64,000 bases of DNA from JAGVWJ01 sp964588555 (GCA_964588555.1 CAZPPT010000003.1:1-64000), one strand, 5' to 3'. Shown: positions 9,030 to 18,176, counted from the first letter of the stretch. Program-made: numbers and translations. Notes: generated by a model not told the origin, from the sequence alone.

Positions 9030-9710
9030 TTAATGAAACCACGGGCCAAGAAACTTCAGCGATCCCCTGCCTATTCTTTTTGCATCACAGTCATAGGCTG
9101 TTCGCACAACATTCGCCTCGCCAGTATATTCAACAGTCACAAGGTGATATCCTTTAAAAATACAAGTCCTTTCACTGCTTTTATCAAGAGCTGCATTCAG
9201 TGCATCTATCGCAATCAATAAGGCTTCATTAACATCCGAAGCGGTAGTGAAGGGAAGAAGTGGCAGTGCGTGTTGTGCGCCAAGGCCATGTGAGTGTGCT
9301 GCACGTATGGAGGCAACACAGCCATCTTGCAAATAAAGCAGGTCTGGCGGCGCGTCACTAAAAAAACGAAGTATCGTTGTGCGTAACCCAAGCGCACGAA
9401 GAAAACCTGGAATAGCGTGCGCAACGTACAGTGGATCTTCTTCGGTTAACTGGTCCTTATCCTGTGCCAAGGCAACGGGATGTGTAAGATTGCGTGCTTC
9501 GTTTAGTCTTTCGCAAACGTCGAGTTTAAAATAGGTCAAAAAACTATCGTCCCTAAACGGGCCTGACCATGCAATGTACGCACCCGATTTTCTTATCGGG
9601 TCGGGGGACATGATGTCCGGAAAGTTTCCTCCTTCTATCTTTTTCATAGGATGTGCATCAGCAACGAGTACTGCTCCGTTTCTTGCCTTTACGCCAATTA
9701 CAACTGTCAT
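9030..9710 (-). CDS. Proteasome beta-like Ntn-hydrolase fold protein, divergent
   Basis: 226 residues. The start M-TVVIGVKARNGAVLVAD mimics a mature 20S proteasome beta subunit: Thr directly after Met could act as Thr1, and the Asp falls at position 17 counted from that Thr. A later IAWSG resembles the S/A-G strand of the fold. The catalytic Lys33 equivalent is not evident, since the matching stretch reads SPDPIRK. There is no propeptide. It may be an inactive relative, a virus- or Anbu-like peptidase, or another Ntn hydrolase. A bona fide proteasome beta gene was not seen in this window. The stop lies 7 nt from the stop of the convergent regulator gene. Confidence 0.55.
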   Translation of the reverse strand: MTVVIGVKARNGAVLVADAHPMKKIEGGNFPDIMSPDPIRKSGAYIAWSGPFRDDSFLTYFKLDVCERLNEARNLTHPVALAQDKDQLTEEDPLYVAHAIPGFLRALGLRTTILRFFSDAPPDLLYLQDGCVASIRAAHSHGLGAQHALPLLPFTTASDVNEALLIAIDALNAALDKSSERTCIFKGYHLVTVEYTGEANVVRTAYDCDAKRIGRGSLKFLGPWFH

Positions 9711-9829
9711 ACAAATATATAATTACAAACAATTTAAAAAGTCGCTAATACCCACAAAAACACTTATTAAGCCGTACCTCAATATACTAGTATCAAATGC
9801 CTTAGCATACGGCATAAGTCGTGAATAGG

Positions 9830-11032
9830 ATGGCAGATTCTGAAAAAACATACGAATTCAAGAAGGCACTTAAGCGCCTCCAGTCATTCCAAGGAAGTGG
9901 GACCGAGCTTATTTCCGTCTACATTCCCGCGGGCTCAGCGATCCATGAAACTGCAAATAAGCTAAAGGAGGAAATGGGCCAGGCAAGCAACATAAAATCA
10001 AAGAGTACCCGCCTTAATGTCGTGAGCGCACTTGAAAAGATTCTCCACCACTTTAAGATCTATCGGAACACCCCTGAAAACGGCTTGGCAGTCTTCGCAG
10101 GCAACATAAGCGACAATCCTGCTAAGACGGATATTGAGCTTTTTGCAATTGAGCCAATACAAAAGCTTTCCATCGGCACCTACCGCTGTGACAGCAGGTT
10201 TTTTATTGACCCGTTGCAGGCGATGGTCGACCACACTGATACGTATGGCATTGTTGTGCTTGATGGCCGGGAAGCGACGCTCGCCATGCTTCGCGGTACG
10301 CAGCTTGACATCGTAAAGCGACTCCATTCGCTTGCCCATAGCAAGCATAGTGCAGGCGGTCAGTCAGCACGCAGGTACGAGAGGCTTATTCAGGAAAGCA
10401 TAGAATACTACTACAAACGTGTCGGCGAGGCGATGGATGAGCACTTTGTCGGCAAGGTAAAAGGCGTGATCGTAGGGGGTCCTGGTCCGACAAAGGATTT
10501 TTTTATGAAAATGAAGCCCTTTAACTATCAATTACATGTCCTTGGCACCGTTGACACCGGCTATACTGATGAAGTCGGGGTTCACGAGATCCTAGCAAAA
10601 AGCGAATCGATTATCCAGGAACAGGAAGCGGTAAAGGAAAAGGCGCTTATCGACCGGTTCATAAAAGAGGTGGTAAGCGACGGGCTTGCAACCTATGGGG
10701 AACCGCAGGTACGCGAGGCAATCCTGACACGCCAGGCGGAAAAGGTACTCTTATCCGAAGGCCTTGAATACAAGAAGGGCGAATATGCCTGTGCAAACTG
10801 CGGGCGTACCGAAGAAAAGGTGACGCGCAACAAGTCCATTCCGCGGATCCCCTGTACGTGCGGGTCTGAAATGAAGCTCGAAAAGGAAAAGGAACTGCTT
10901 GAAGACCTCGTAGAACTTGCGCATGCAAACGACGTCTCCGTTGAGATCATCTCAACCAATACAAACGAGGGGCTCCAGCTTATGAATGGATTTGCCGGTA
11001 TCGGCGCATTCTTACGGTATAGGTTAAGGTAG
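9830..11032 (+). CDS. prf1: Peptide chain release factor subunit 1 (aRF1)
   Basis: A 400-residue archaeal/eukaryal-type class I release factor, which recognises all three stop codons and triggers peptide release. The N domain carries NIKS at residues 54-57 and the M domain carries GGQ at 176-178. The C domain has a zinc-binding insertion (CANCG ... CTCG). Length is typical. ATG 9830 gives the normal N-terminus; an in-frame GTG nine bases upstream is less likely. Two small membrane protein genes follow on the opposite strand, nearly abutting its stop. Confidence 0.98.
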   Translation: MADSEKTYEFKKALKRLQSFQGSGTELISVYIPAGSAIHETANKLKEEMGQASNIKSKSTRLNVVSALEKILHHFKIYRNTPENGLAVFAGNISDNPAKTDIELFAIEPIQKLSIGTYRCDSRFFIDPLQAMVDHTDTYGIVVLDGREATLAMLRGTQLDIVKRLHSLAHSKHSAGGQSARRYERLIQESIEYYYKRVGEAMDEHFVGKVKGVIVGGPGPTKDFFMKMKPFNYQLHVLGTVDTGYTDEVGVHEILAKSESIIQEQEAVKEKALIDRFIKEVVSDGLATYGEPQVREAILTRQAEKVLLSEGLEYKKGEYACANCGRTEEKVTRNKSIPRIPCTCGSEMKLEKEKELLEDLVELAHANDVSVEIISTNTNEGLQLMNGFAGIGAFLRYRLR

Positions 11033-11038
11033 CTTATT

Positions 11039-11308
11039 TTAGGATTTTCTTCCAATTATAAATGCAATAATTATCAGGATCAATCCGGTAAATGCGTACC
11101 CTAACCCATTATTTGCCAAGAATGTATCAACAAATTGCGCAAATCCCCAGATAAGAAAAAACACGCCAAAAAGAAGCGTAATTGCAGATACCACCATTTT
11201 CCTTATTTCTTTTATTGCATATGCAACTCTTTCCTGTATCATCTGAGTTATTCCCATGATGCCGCTAACGCTCGCCAAAAAGGCTTTCAGTGTTGATTCA
11301 AATCTCAC
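11039..11308 (-). CDS. Small membrane protein, possible phage-holin superfamily III type
   Basis: 89 residues with an amphipathic N-terminal helix and two hydrophobic segments (about 40-60 and 68-86). This resembles the DUF1469/holin-X-like small proteins often found beside DUF883-type proteins. It starts with GTG 11308, one base after the stop of the upstream gene, so translation is probably coupled. The family assignment rests on architecture only. Confidence 0.6.
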   Translation of the reverse strand: MRFESTLKAFLASVSGIMGITQMIQERVAYAIKEIRKMVVSAITLLFGVFFLIWGFAQFVDTFLANNGLGYAFTGLILIIIAFIIGRKS

Positions 11309-11309
11309 T

Positions 11310-11558
11310 TTAATGCCTCTTTGACATCAATGAGCCAAGGATTGCCCCCCCAAGAAACGCACCAACGACGAACAAAAGCGGATGCTTTCGTATCATCACT
11401 TCTGCCCTTTCCTTTTTTTGCCGTGCATAATCATTAAATCGGGCCGCCTCTTCCTGTACCATTGCGCCTGCTTTTCGTTGCGTATCCTCGATTATGTCCT
11501 TGGCAGTCTGCTCCTGGTATCCTCGTTTTTCACTGGTGTCCCCCTCATATCGTGCCAT
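11310..11558 (-). CDS. DUF883/ElaB-like single-pass membrane protein
   Basis: 82 residues. A charged helical region of about 55 residues (DIIEDTQRKAGAMVQEEAARF) is followed by HPLLFVVGAFLGGAILGSLMS, a C-terminal membrane helix rich in glycine. This matches the layout of YqjD/ElaB (DUF883) proteins, which anchor ribosomes or act in envelope stress in bacteria. ATG 11558 is preferred because GGTGA lies five bases upstream. It forms an operon with the following holin-like gene. Confidence 0.65.
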   Translation of the reverse strand: MARYEGDTSEKRGYQEQTAKDIIEDTQRKAGAMVQEEAARFNDYARQKKERAEVMIRKHPLLFVVGAFLGGAILGSLMSKRH

Positions 11559-11639
11559 TGCTTTCACCCCTTTTTTTTGTACACTTAATTTATATTTTCC
11601 CGTTTCTTACTTTTAAATATTTCTATTCAAATAACGTAT

Positions 11640-12023
11640 ATGGCAACGTCAAATGAGGGATGGAAAAAGAAGCTTACTAATGAGCAGTACCATGTTTTAC
11701 GGGAGAAAGGGACTGAAATGCCATTTAGCGGCAAATACGTACATACAAAGGAAAAGGGCATGTATGTCTGCGCAGGCTGCGGCACCACCCTTTTTTCATC
11801 GGACACCAAATTTGATTCAGGCACCGGCTGGCCAAGTTTTGACCGTCCTGAAAATACCCAGAATGTCGAATTAAAGGAAGACCGGAGCCACGGCATGGTT
11901 CGCATCGAAGTATTATGTAAAAAGTGCGGCGGGCATTTGGGGCATGTGTTTGACGACGGGCCTGCAACAACAGGTAAGCGTTATTGTATCAACTCATGTG
12001 CGCTTGAGTTTAGGAAGAAATAA
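11640..12023 (+). CDS. msrB: Peptide methionine (R)-S-oxide reductase
   Basis: 127 residues. MsrB reduces the R isomer of methionine sulfoxide in proteins. Zinc-binding pairs CAGC and CKKCGGHLGHVF, the FDSGTGWPSF substrate loop, and the catalytic Cys in RYCINS are all present. Length is normal. A TTTTAAATATTT box lies about 25 nt before the ATG. The partner MsrA is encoded separately near 60.3 kb. Confidence 0.98.
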   Translation: MATSNEGWKKKLTNEQYHVLREKGTEMPFSGKYVHTKEKGMYVCAGCGTTLFSSDTKFDSGTGWPSFDRPENTQNVELKEDRSHGMVRIEVLCKKCGGHLGHVFDDGPATTGKRYCINSCALEFRKK

Positions 12024-12038
12024 TCTTCGCGGGCTCGT

Positions 12039-12851
12039 TTATCTGCTGTACCACGTTATTCCGAACGCATATGTCCCTATTCCGCCTTCTTTTAGCAATC
12101 TTACTATTTCAGCTGAGTCTAAGTGCCTTTCCCCGATAAAAATGAGTGTTCGTCCATCAAGCCTTTCTTTGATGTTTGAATACATGCGCGTTTCAAGTTC
12201 AAGAAGATATGCATCTCCACTATCACAGATTCCCTTTAATTTTACCTGAAGATTCACCATTTCTCTAATTTGAGGATACTTCCCCATAAGCTGTTTTAAT
12301 CGGCATATATTTTCCAATACTTGGTTTATTGTATTCCCGATAATTGGGCGGTAGGCGTGCACCGCTTGCGCAATTTGCTCCGTGTGCGGGTGGATTTTAC
12401 CTTCATCAATTGCATTTCTTACCGCTTCTATCAAAACATCAAGCTCTACAATTAATAGTCTGTTCTCTAATCCGTACTGGGCCTCAAGTGCTTTTTCTAC
12501 TTCCTCATCCACGTCAAAACCAGCGACCATTATTCCTTTCTCATCAACGACCTTTTTGATAGGCGAAAGCGATGGAATCCGGATCTGTGAAAGAGGCGTA
12601 TTTTCTGTAAGAGCCAATTCTTGTATGAAACTGCCTTTGATTATATCTTTTCTTGGGTCATATATGCACTTTGGTGTTGCCCCTTCAAGTAATACAACCG
12701 CAGGTTCAACAAGACATGTAATCTCTCCACAGGTGGCAAAGTTGCTCCGCGGATTATGATTTACCCCGCAAACGAATACCTGCGTGCCGGCATTTTTTTG
12801 ACGGGTAATTCTTTGTGCTAACCGAGTTACCCGTTTTTGAGTTGTCTGCAT
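12039..12851 (-). CDS. TraB/PrgY-like protein
   Basis: 270 residues. The start VFVCGVNHNPRS followed by an LLEGA strand, and the late FIGERHLDSAEIVRLL, match the pattern of the TraB/PrgY/GumN superfamily, where conserved His and Glu residues are thought to form a metal-dependent active site. The usual C-terminal membrane segments of PrgY are absent. ATG 12851 follows an AT-rich TATA region (AAATATAATATT). The activity of this family is not settled, so no reaction is claimed. Confidence 0.6.
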   Translation of the reverse strand: MQTTQKRVTRLAQRITRQKNAGTQVFVCGVNHNPRSNFATCGEITCLVEPAVVLLEGATPKCIYDPRKDIIKGSFIQELALTENTPLSQIRIPSLSPIKKVVDEKGIMVAGFDVDEEVEKALEAQYGLENRLLIVELDVLIEAVRNAIDEGKIHPHTEQIAQAVHAYRPIIGNTINQVLENICRLKQLMGKYPQIREMVNLQVKLKGICDSGDAYLLELETRMYSNIKERLDGRTLIFIGERHLDSAEIVRLLKEGGIGTYAFGITWYSR

Positions 12852-12986
12852 GAAGTTATAATAAATGGAAAATATTATATTTATTTGGCTTTTAAGCGCA
12901 TGTGTCGCCATTAAGTCTTTTTAATGAGTTTATGGTACATCCACTTGCCATATACAACTTTATATTGATAGTTGCCATATACGTAC

Positions 12987-13817
12987 ATGGAGCGTTTAGT
13001 ACGCGGTTTACTCATCGAACTTCGCCCACTGCCGGTTATCGCAACCCTTACGGCAGTATTTTTTGCATTTTTACTTACCGACGCCTCATTTACTCATTCC
13101 ATTTTTCTTTTCCTTGCAAGCATCTTTTTTATCCTCTATGCAACCCATTTCCTTGACACTTATGAAGATCATTATGTTCGAAAAGAGGACCAATACAAAA
13201 CATTTCTCTTTGCGCATGGTGCAAGCGGTATTTTAACGAAAAACGAACTTCTTTTTGGGGCGTCTGTTAGTTCGGTTGGATTTTTTATCATTACGCTATA
13301 TCTTTCCCGTACGGCTGGCCTTGTTTTATTTTTTCTTAGTTTTGCGTCCTACCTTATAGGTGTGCTTTATTCACGTTACATCTCAAAAAATGCATTTCTC
13401 TCCCTCCTTGCGTATCCAATTGCCCTCTTACTTGCAATGAACGGCATATATTTTCTTGCACTGAGCTTCATAGATCCCAAACCCACTATTCATTTCAGTT
13501 CGATTTTTTTATTATTTTTAGGGACACGCATATGGATGGACATGGCAGACATGGAAACTGACAAAAAAGGCGGAAAACCAAATGTTTCGAGTATGTTTGG
13601 TAAATCAAAAGTAAAAAAGATTGGATTTTTGATCCTCCTAGCGGGCATTGCAATTGCGTCATTTCTTTATAATTCGCTTATTTATTTTCTCTTGCTTGCA
13701 TCCCTTGTCTTTCTTTTTTATCATGCGTATCAGCTTGAGCCGCGCAAGGGTATCCGACAGGTTCTTTTTGGAGTTTTTGCATTTCTTGTCATTCAAATTT
13801 TTTATGTAAGCATCTGA
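12987..13817 (+). CDS. UbiA-family-like membrane prenyltransferase, divergent
   Basis: 276 residues with about eight hydrophobic segments. The first Asp-rich loop reads THFLDTYEDHYVRKED and the second reads DMADMETDKKGG. This is the spacing of the two Mg-diphosphate sites of UbiA enzymes, although the leading Asn of NDxxD is replaced. ATG 12987 lies about 25 nt after TTTATATTG. It converges with, and overlaps by 16 nt, the more typical UbiA gene that follows. The substrate is unknown; archaeal lipid or quinone synthesis is possible. Confidence 0.65.
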   Translation: MERLVRGLLIELRPLPVIATLTAVFFAFLLTDASFTHSIFLFLASIFFILYATHFLDTYEDHYVRKEDQYKTFLFAHGASGILTKNELLFGASVSSVGFFIITLYLSRTAGLVLFFLSFASYLIGVLYSRYISKNAFLSLLAYPIALLLAMNGIYFLALSFIDPKPTIHFSSIFLLFLGTRIWMDMADMETDKKGGKPNVSSMFGKSKVKKIGFLILLAGIAIASFLYNSLIYFLLLASLVFLFYHAYQLEPRKGIRQVLFGVFAFLVIQIFYVSI

Positions 13818-14692
13818 ATTGTCCCAAGCACTAAAAATATAAGAACGGGGTAAAACGATGCCTTGTTAAAATAGTGCAATGCTTCGCGTGGCTTCGGATC
13901 TTTCATAAGCGTCAGTGCAGGGTGAACCAAAAGGACTATTCCAATTGCCGTTGTTGTTAGTACGTATGCAAGCCCGATCCCCCCTACAAATCCAAGCAGA
14001 CCATTTGCAATAAGCGTCAGGGATGAAAAAGAAGCAATTAATCTTGCCGCTGTTTCTTTTCCGTGAACTGTCGGAATCGTCTTTATCGATTGCTTTGCAT
14101 CCCCCTCAATATCAGACAGGTCATTAGGTATATTTCTTCCTCCGATCTCCCACGTGAAAAATAAAAACAGGAGTACTACAAGCGTTTCATTATCTCCGCC
14201 CCCAACTGCAAGCCATCCGATAAGTGCGCCGGTTGCAACAAGTGTTCCTGCTATGATTGCCTTTAGTTCTGAAACCCTTGCCAATTTACAATATACTGCT
14301 TCTAGTAGGATGGCAAGGAAATAGAATGCAACTGCACGGGGGTTAAGGAGGTAAATTGCAAGCGCTGCAATCGTTCCGGTAGTCCCAATCCATATCGCCT
14401 GTTCGCTTTGCGTTATGTGTCCCTTGCTCAACGGATGCAGCACCATAACGGAATCGACATCCCACTCTTTTTTTCTATTTTTATTTATTCGTTTATCTAT
14501 TCTGTAATCAAGAAAATCATTTAGTGCGAATACCGAGAACATCCCGCAGACGCTTCCCAGGATAAGTAATGCAAGCGTATTAAGCTGAGGTATCTCGCCT
14601 GCTGCAAGTAACGCTGCAAATAAGGGTTGCGTTACAGAAAACATCGCCTGGAGAGGACGCGATGATGCCAGGAGCAAATATAGTTTTTTCAT
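13802..14692 (-). CDS. UbiA family prenyltransferase (possible digeranylgeranylglyceryl phosphate synthase)
   Basis: 296 residues with about eight or nine membrane helices. NDFLDYRID near residue 58 and NDLSDIEGD near residue 190 are the two Asp-rich motifs that bind the prenyl diphosphate. UbiA enzymes attach prenyl chains to aromatic or glycerol acceptors; in archaea one member makes the second ether bond of membrane lipids. Which acceptor is used here cannot be read from sequence. The stop overlaps the convergent UbiA-like gene. Confidence 0.9.
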   Translation of the reverse strand: MKKLYLLLASSRPLQAMFSVTQPLFAALLAAGEIPQLNTLALLILGSVCGMFSVFALNDFLDYRIDKRINKNRKKEWDVDSVMVLHPLSKGHITQSEQAIWIGTTGTIAALAIYLLNPRAVAFYFLAILLEAVYCKLARVSELKAIIAGTLVATGALIGWLAVGGGDNETLVVLLFLFFTWEIGGRNIPNDLSDIEGDAKQSIKTIPTVHGKETAARLIASFSSLTLIANGLLGFVGGIGLAYVLTTTAIGIVLLVHPALTLMKDPKPREALHYFNKASFYPVLIFLVLGTIQMLT

Positions 14693-14701
14693 CGATAAAC
14701 C

Positions 14702-15328
14702 CTACATTTGGCATCTCCTAAGGATCCGTATCGCTTCTTCATCCTCAACTTGGGAGAAGTTCCGGTAAAATTGCCCTATTGCAAAGAAGTTCTCTGTTAC
14801 AATAAGGCATATGACTTCGTCAGCCACCTCCTTAATCCGCCGGACCCCATGCGGCGGCCCAACTGGCACGGCAACAACTATTTTAGCCGGCTTTTGGCCC
14901 TTTAGTATCCGTATTGCTGCAAGGAGTGTATATCCCGTGGCAATCCCGTCATCTACAACAATGATTATCTTTCCTGTAACGTTTAGTTTCGGCTGTTTGC
15001 CCCGATAGAGCCTGTAGCGCTCCTTAATTGCCCGCGTGAGTTCCTTTACCTTTTGTCCCACGTATTCATGGCCTACGTTTCTTATTGCATCGGCGTCCAG
15101 CATATAGTTTCCATCAAGCCCTACTGCCCCTATTGCGAGTTCTTCACTTAGCGGATGGGGGATCTTCTTAGTGATAAGCACGTCAAGGGGGAGGCCAAGT
15201 TTTTCATGAAGGACCTCCCCAATCTGGAGCGCCCCGCGTGGGATGGCAAGAATGATCGCATCCGTGTTTTTGTATTTTGCAAGTGCCTGTGCGAGCTCAT
15301 TTCCTGCATCAAATCGATCTTGGAACAT
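14702..15328 (-). CDS. Phosphoribosyltransferase family protein
   Basis: 208 residues with the type I PRTase fold. IIIVVDDGIATGYTL is the PRPP-binding loop, and ITKKIPHP is an early conserved segment. In many genomes this PRTase subtype is fused or adjacent to a dienelactone-hydrolase-like protein, and here a broken gene of that kind lies 31 nt upstream on the same strand. The substrate is unknown. ATG 15328 is chosen over upstream codons because GATAAATAGG sits about 25 nt before it. Confidence 0.9.
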   Translation of the reverse strand: MFQDRFDAGNELAQALAKYKNTDAIILAIPRGALQIGEVLHEKLGLPLDVLITKKIPHPLSEELAIGAVGLDGNYMLDADAIRNVGHEYVGQKVKELTRAIKERYRLYRGKQPKLNVTGKIIIVVDDGIATGYTLLAAIRILKGQKPAKIVVAVPVGPPHGVRRIKEVADEVICLIVTENFFAIGQFYRNFSQVEDEEAIRILRRCQM

Positions 15329-15359
15329 GATGAAATTGGAGCGCCACACCTATTTATCG

Positions 15360-15978
15360 CTAATGGCTCATGAACCATTCGGCAGAAAGGCGTGCAACAA
15401 CTTCGATTTTTCCCGGTTCCTCAAAAAGGTGCGTTGCACCAGCCACAACGGCAATTTTCTTTGTGCAGTTTAGTCGCGATCCAGCCAATTCATTTAACTT
15501 GATAACCTCGGGATCTCGTTCTCCAACTATAAGGAGCACAGGACAGACTATTGCCCGTAATTCTTCCGCTTCTACAAGATCCGCCCGTCCCCCTCTCGAC
15601 ACGACTGCCGTTATATCCTGCCCAAAATGTGCGGCAGCCGTAAGGGCCGCAGCACTTCCCGTACTTGCCCCAAAATATCCAACCCGTAGGTTCTTTGTAG
15701 TTGGTTGTTTGTTTATCCATCCGGTTACGTCTATAAGGCGCCGCGTCAAAACTCCGATATCAAACCGGTTCATATAAATTCGATCTTCTTCTTCAGTGAG
15801 CAGGTCAAAAAGAAGTGTCGCAATCCCGTTCTTATTGAGGTATCCTGCAACAGTTTCGTGGGCTTAGCCTTGAACTTCCGCTTCCGTGTGCAAACAACAC
15901 TATTTTTTGCGCACTTTTTGGTATTTTCAAAATTCCCTTAAGTACGGCATTCTCTACGCCGATGTTCACTTCTTCCAT
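15360..15978 (-). pseudogene. Alpha/beta hydrolase (dienelactone hydrolase-like), frameshifted
   Basis: The minus strand from ATG 15978 reads about 45 codons of a hydrolase start, including VLFAHGSGSSRLSPRN with its HGSGSS oxyanion segment. It then hits a stop in that frame near 15840. A second frame continues from about 15855 (VAGYLNKNGIATLLFDLLTEEE) through GYFGASTGSAAAL (nucleophile GASTG), ERDPEV and GATHLFEE (catalytic Asp and His) to the stop at 15360. The break is near 15850-15860. It is either a real pseudogene or an assembly error of one or a few bases. The intact family sits beside this type of PRTase. Confidence 0.8.
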
Positions 15979-16043
15979 ACAATCACCCCGCGCCATTATG
16001 CGATCCCCTGTTTTCTTATAAATCTTACCTGTTATTATTTTTT

Positions 16044-16688
16044 ATGACGGGCACGCAAAAAGATGATACAGTAATCAATTGGGCATATCCACGGCCAAGA
16101 CATATACTTGACCACCTGGTGGGTCCGGGTGCAACCAAGGCCGAACTCGCCCTTCAATTCGGGTTTGCCCTTTTAGGCGCCATATCTATATTTTTATACC
16201 ACCATTTTGCCATGCTTGGATGGAATCCATTCCAGGTTGCCGTTGCGGTCTGGCTTGCGTTTGATATCTGCGGGGGTATCGCGACAAATGCAACGGGCGC
16301 AGCAAAGCGGTGGTGGCACAGAAAAGGCAGGGGCTTTAAGGAGCAGCTTCTTTTTGGCCTTGCACATTTTTACATGCCCCTTCTTGTGAACCTTGCATTT
16401 TTTCCCGGCGATTATAGCTTCTTTCTTGTCGTTTATTCGTATTTTGCACTTGCCGTTTTCGTATTACTTATGAGCCCCCTTTATTTGAGACGAACAGTTG
16501 GTTTTATCCTCTATTCAGTGTCGCTTCTGCTTAGTTTTGTTGTCGTACTTCCGCATGGCATGCAATGGTTTATTCCATTCTTTTTCCTTAAATTGCTCTT
16601 AAGCCTCCTTATGCGTGAGGAGCCGTATCGCCCCTTATCTGAGAAAAAATCCGGCGTAATCGTCATTCCAAAAGAAGATTCATACTAA
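16044..16688 (+). CDS. Multi-pass membrane protein of unknown function
   Basis: 214 residues with about six hydrophobic segments and a basic loop AKRWWHRKGRGFKEQ near residue 90. WLAFDICGGIATNATGAAKRWWH is the most distinctive stretch, but no family was recognised. It is preceded by TTATTATTTTTT just before the ATG. It stands alone between convergent and co-directional genes. Confidence 0.7.
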   Translation: MTGTQKDDTVINWAYPRPRHILDHLVGPGATKAELALQFGFALLGAISIFLYHHFAMLGWNPFQVAVAVWLAFDICGGIATNATGAAKRWWHRKGRGFKEQLLFGLAHFYMPLLVNLAFFPGDYSFFLVVYSYFALAVFVLLMSPLYLRRTVGFILYSVSLLLSFVVVLPHGMQWFIPFFFLKLLLSLLMREEPYRPLSEKKSGVIVIPKEDSY

Positions 16689-16745
16689 TTCGCGCGTATT
16701 CACTAATACTATTTCCTCTTAAACCCATTTTATACTATAATTAGT

Positions 16746-17534
16746 ATGTCAAAGTCAAAACGGGGTACGCGCTTTGAAAAACGCTCCAAATTGCGCGATA
16801 AATGGGCTACATTTCGGCTTTTATTACGAAAGTGCGAACTTGTCCTTGAAATACTTGATGCACGGGATCTTGAGGGGACGCGGATCAGAAAGCTTGAGCA
16901 CTGGGCAGGAAAAGAGCGCATTATCAAAATAGCAAATAAAATAGACCTTCTTGACAAGGAAGCACTTTCATCAATTAATAGAAATGAATACGTGCCAATT
17001 TCATCAAAATCACATCACAAAAATAAGGAAAGAAAAAAAATAATTGACGCGATCCTTGCAAGAGGAAAAGAGCGGCCGCGCGTGCTTGTGCTAGGATACC
17101 CCAATGTTGGCAAAAGTAGCATCATAAATCTCTTGGCAGGCCGGGAAGTTGCGCGTGCGCTGCCAGTTGCAGGAACCACAACAAATGTTCAGTGGATTCG
17201 CCTTCCTCATGATATCCTTCTCATCGATTCACCGGGTGTGTTCCCCGAATTTGAAAGAAGGACGGAACTCCTTCGAAAAGGCGCACTTAATATCGAAGGC
17301 CTTGAGCATTTTGAATTCTATGCATTAAAACTTGCGGAAAAGTGCCTTACGGATAATAAGATGGTCACCTGGCTTGAGGGGTATTTTGATATAAAAATAG
17401 AGGACGACACGCCCCAGACGCTTCTTGAAAAGATCGCACGGCGCCGCCAATTACTGCAAAAAGGCGGCGTACTGAATATGCACGAGGCATCAAAACTCTT
17501 GCTCAGGACCGTTTCCAAGGCTCCGAAGATATAA
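16746..17534 (+). CDS. Circularly permuted GTPase, RbgA/YlqF/Nog2 type
   Basis: 262 residues. G motifs occur in permuted order: NKID (G4) near residue 62, then GYPNVGKSS (G1) near 119, then a TTT switch, then DSPG (G3) near 158. This order defines the YlqF/YawG family that helps assemble the large ribosomal subunit. The N-terminus is very basic (SKSKRGTRFEKRSK), consistent with RNA binding. LDARDLEGTR is the conserved pre-G4 segment. The role in ribosome assembly is inferred from the family. Confidence 0.95.
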   Translation: MSKSKRGTRFEKRSKLRDKWATFRLLLRKCELVLEILDARDLEGTRIRKLEHWAGKERIIKIANKIDLLDKEALSSINRNEYVPISSKSHHKNKERKKIIDAILARGKERPRVLVLGYPNVGKSSIINLLAGREVARALPVAGTTTNVQWIRLPHDILLIDSPGVFPEFERRTELLRKGALNIEGLEHFEFYALKLAEKCLTDNKMVTWLEGYFDIKIEDDTPQTLLEKIARRRQLLQKGGVLNMHEASKLLLRTVSKAPKI

Positions 17535-17592
17535 AATTTTATTAGTAGTCAGATATTTATTTTCTATAAATGCAAGAAAGAGTGAAACAACT

Positions 17593-18129
17593 ATGCGAGT
17601 ACCAACGAAACAAAAAACCATATATTTCATAACTGGCGCATCCGGTGTCGGAAAAACAACCCTCCTTGCTGGACTTAAAAAGAAATACTGCAATACGACC
17701 TGGATTTTTCTAAGTTTTGATTCGGTCGGTGTGCCTCCAATAAAAGAAATGATAACAAAACATGGGTCCGCATCTAACTGGCAAAGAGATACAACTTATA
17801 AATGGATAGATAAAATGCTTAAGGAATACCAGGATAAAGAGCGTATTTTTTTAGAAGGCCAGGTTAATATAGAATTTATAAATGAGGGGTTCAAAAAACA
17901 CTATTTTGAAAATTACAAAATTGTGCTCATTGATTGTGCCGAAGAAGAAATGGGTTATCGTTTAGCCCACAAAAGAGGGCACCCAGAATTGTTAACTCAA
18001 GATATGAGAAACTGGCTGAAATTTCTAAGAAATCAAGCTAAAAAATTAAACGTACCAATTATCAATACTACGAACCGATCTTTAGAAGATATTGTAAAAG
18101 AATTTGAAAAAGAAGTTCGCTTGCTATAA
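17593..18129 (+). CDS. P-loop nucleotide kinase-like protein
   Basis: 178 residues. Walker A GASGVGKTT is at residues 15-23. The downstream FLEGQVN strand and a DCAEEEMGYRLAHKRGHPE lid-like segment resemble small-molecule or nucleoside kinases. The substrate is unknown. GTGA eight bases upstream supports ATG 17593. Base composition is more AT-rich than in the neighbouring GTPase gene, as for the next 2 kb, which may reflect transfer. Confidence 0.75.
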   Translation: MRVPTKQKTIYFITGASGVGKTTLLAGLKKKYCNTTWIFLSFDSVGVPPIKEMITKHGSASNWQRDTTYKWIDKMLKEYQDKERIFLEGQVNIEFINEGFKKHYFENYKIVLIDCAEEEMGYRLAHKRGHPELLTQDMRNWLKFLRNQAKKLNVPIINTTNRSLEDIVKEFEKEVRLL

Positions 18130-18143
18130 ACATATAATCTAGC

Positions 18144-18176
18144 ATAATAGAAAAATAATAGAAAAATAATAGAAAA
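18144..18176 (+). repeat. Three tandem 11-bp repeats
   Basis: The unit ATAATAGAAAA occurs three times head to tail without mismatch, just after the P-loop gene. It is too short and too few for CRISPR. It is a likely slippage product. Confidence 0.9.

Noticed and set aside
18144..18176. CRISPR-like tandem repeat
   Set aside because: Three adjacent 11-bp units without spacers; no cas genes in the window.
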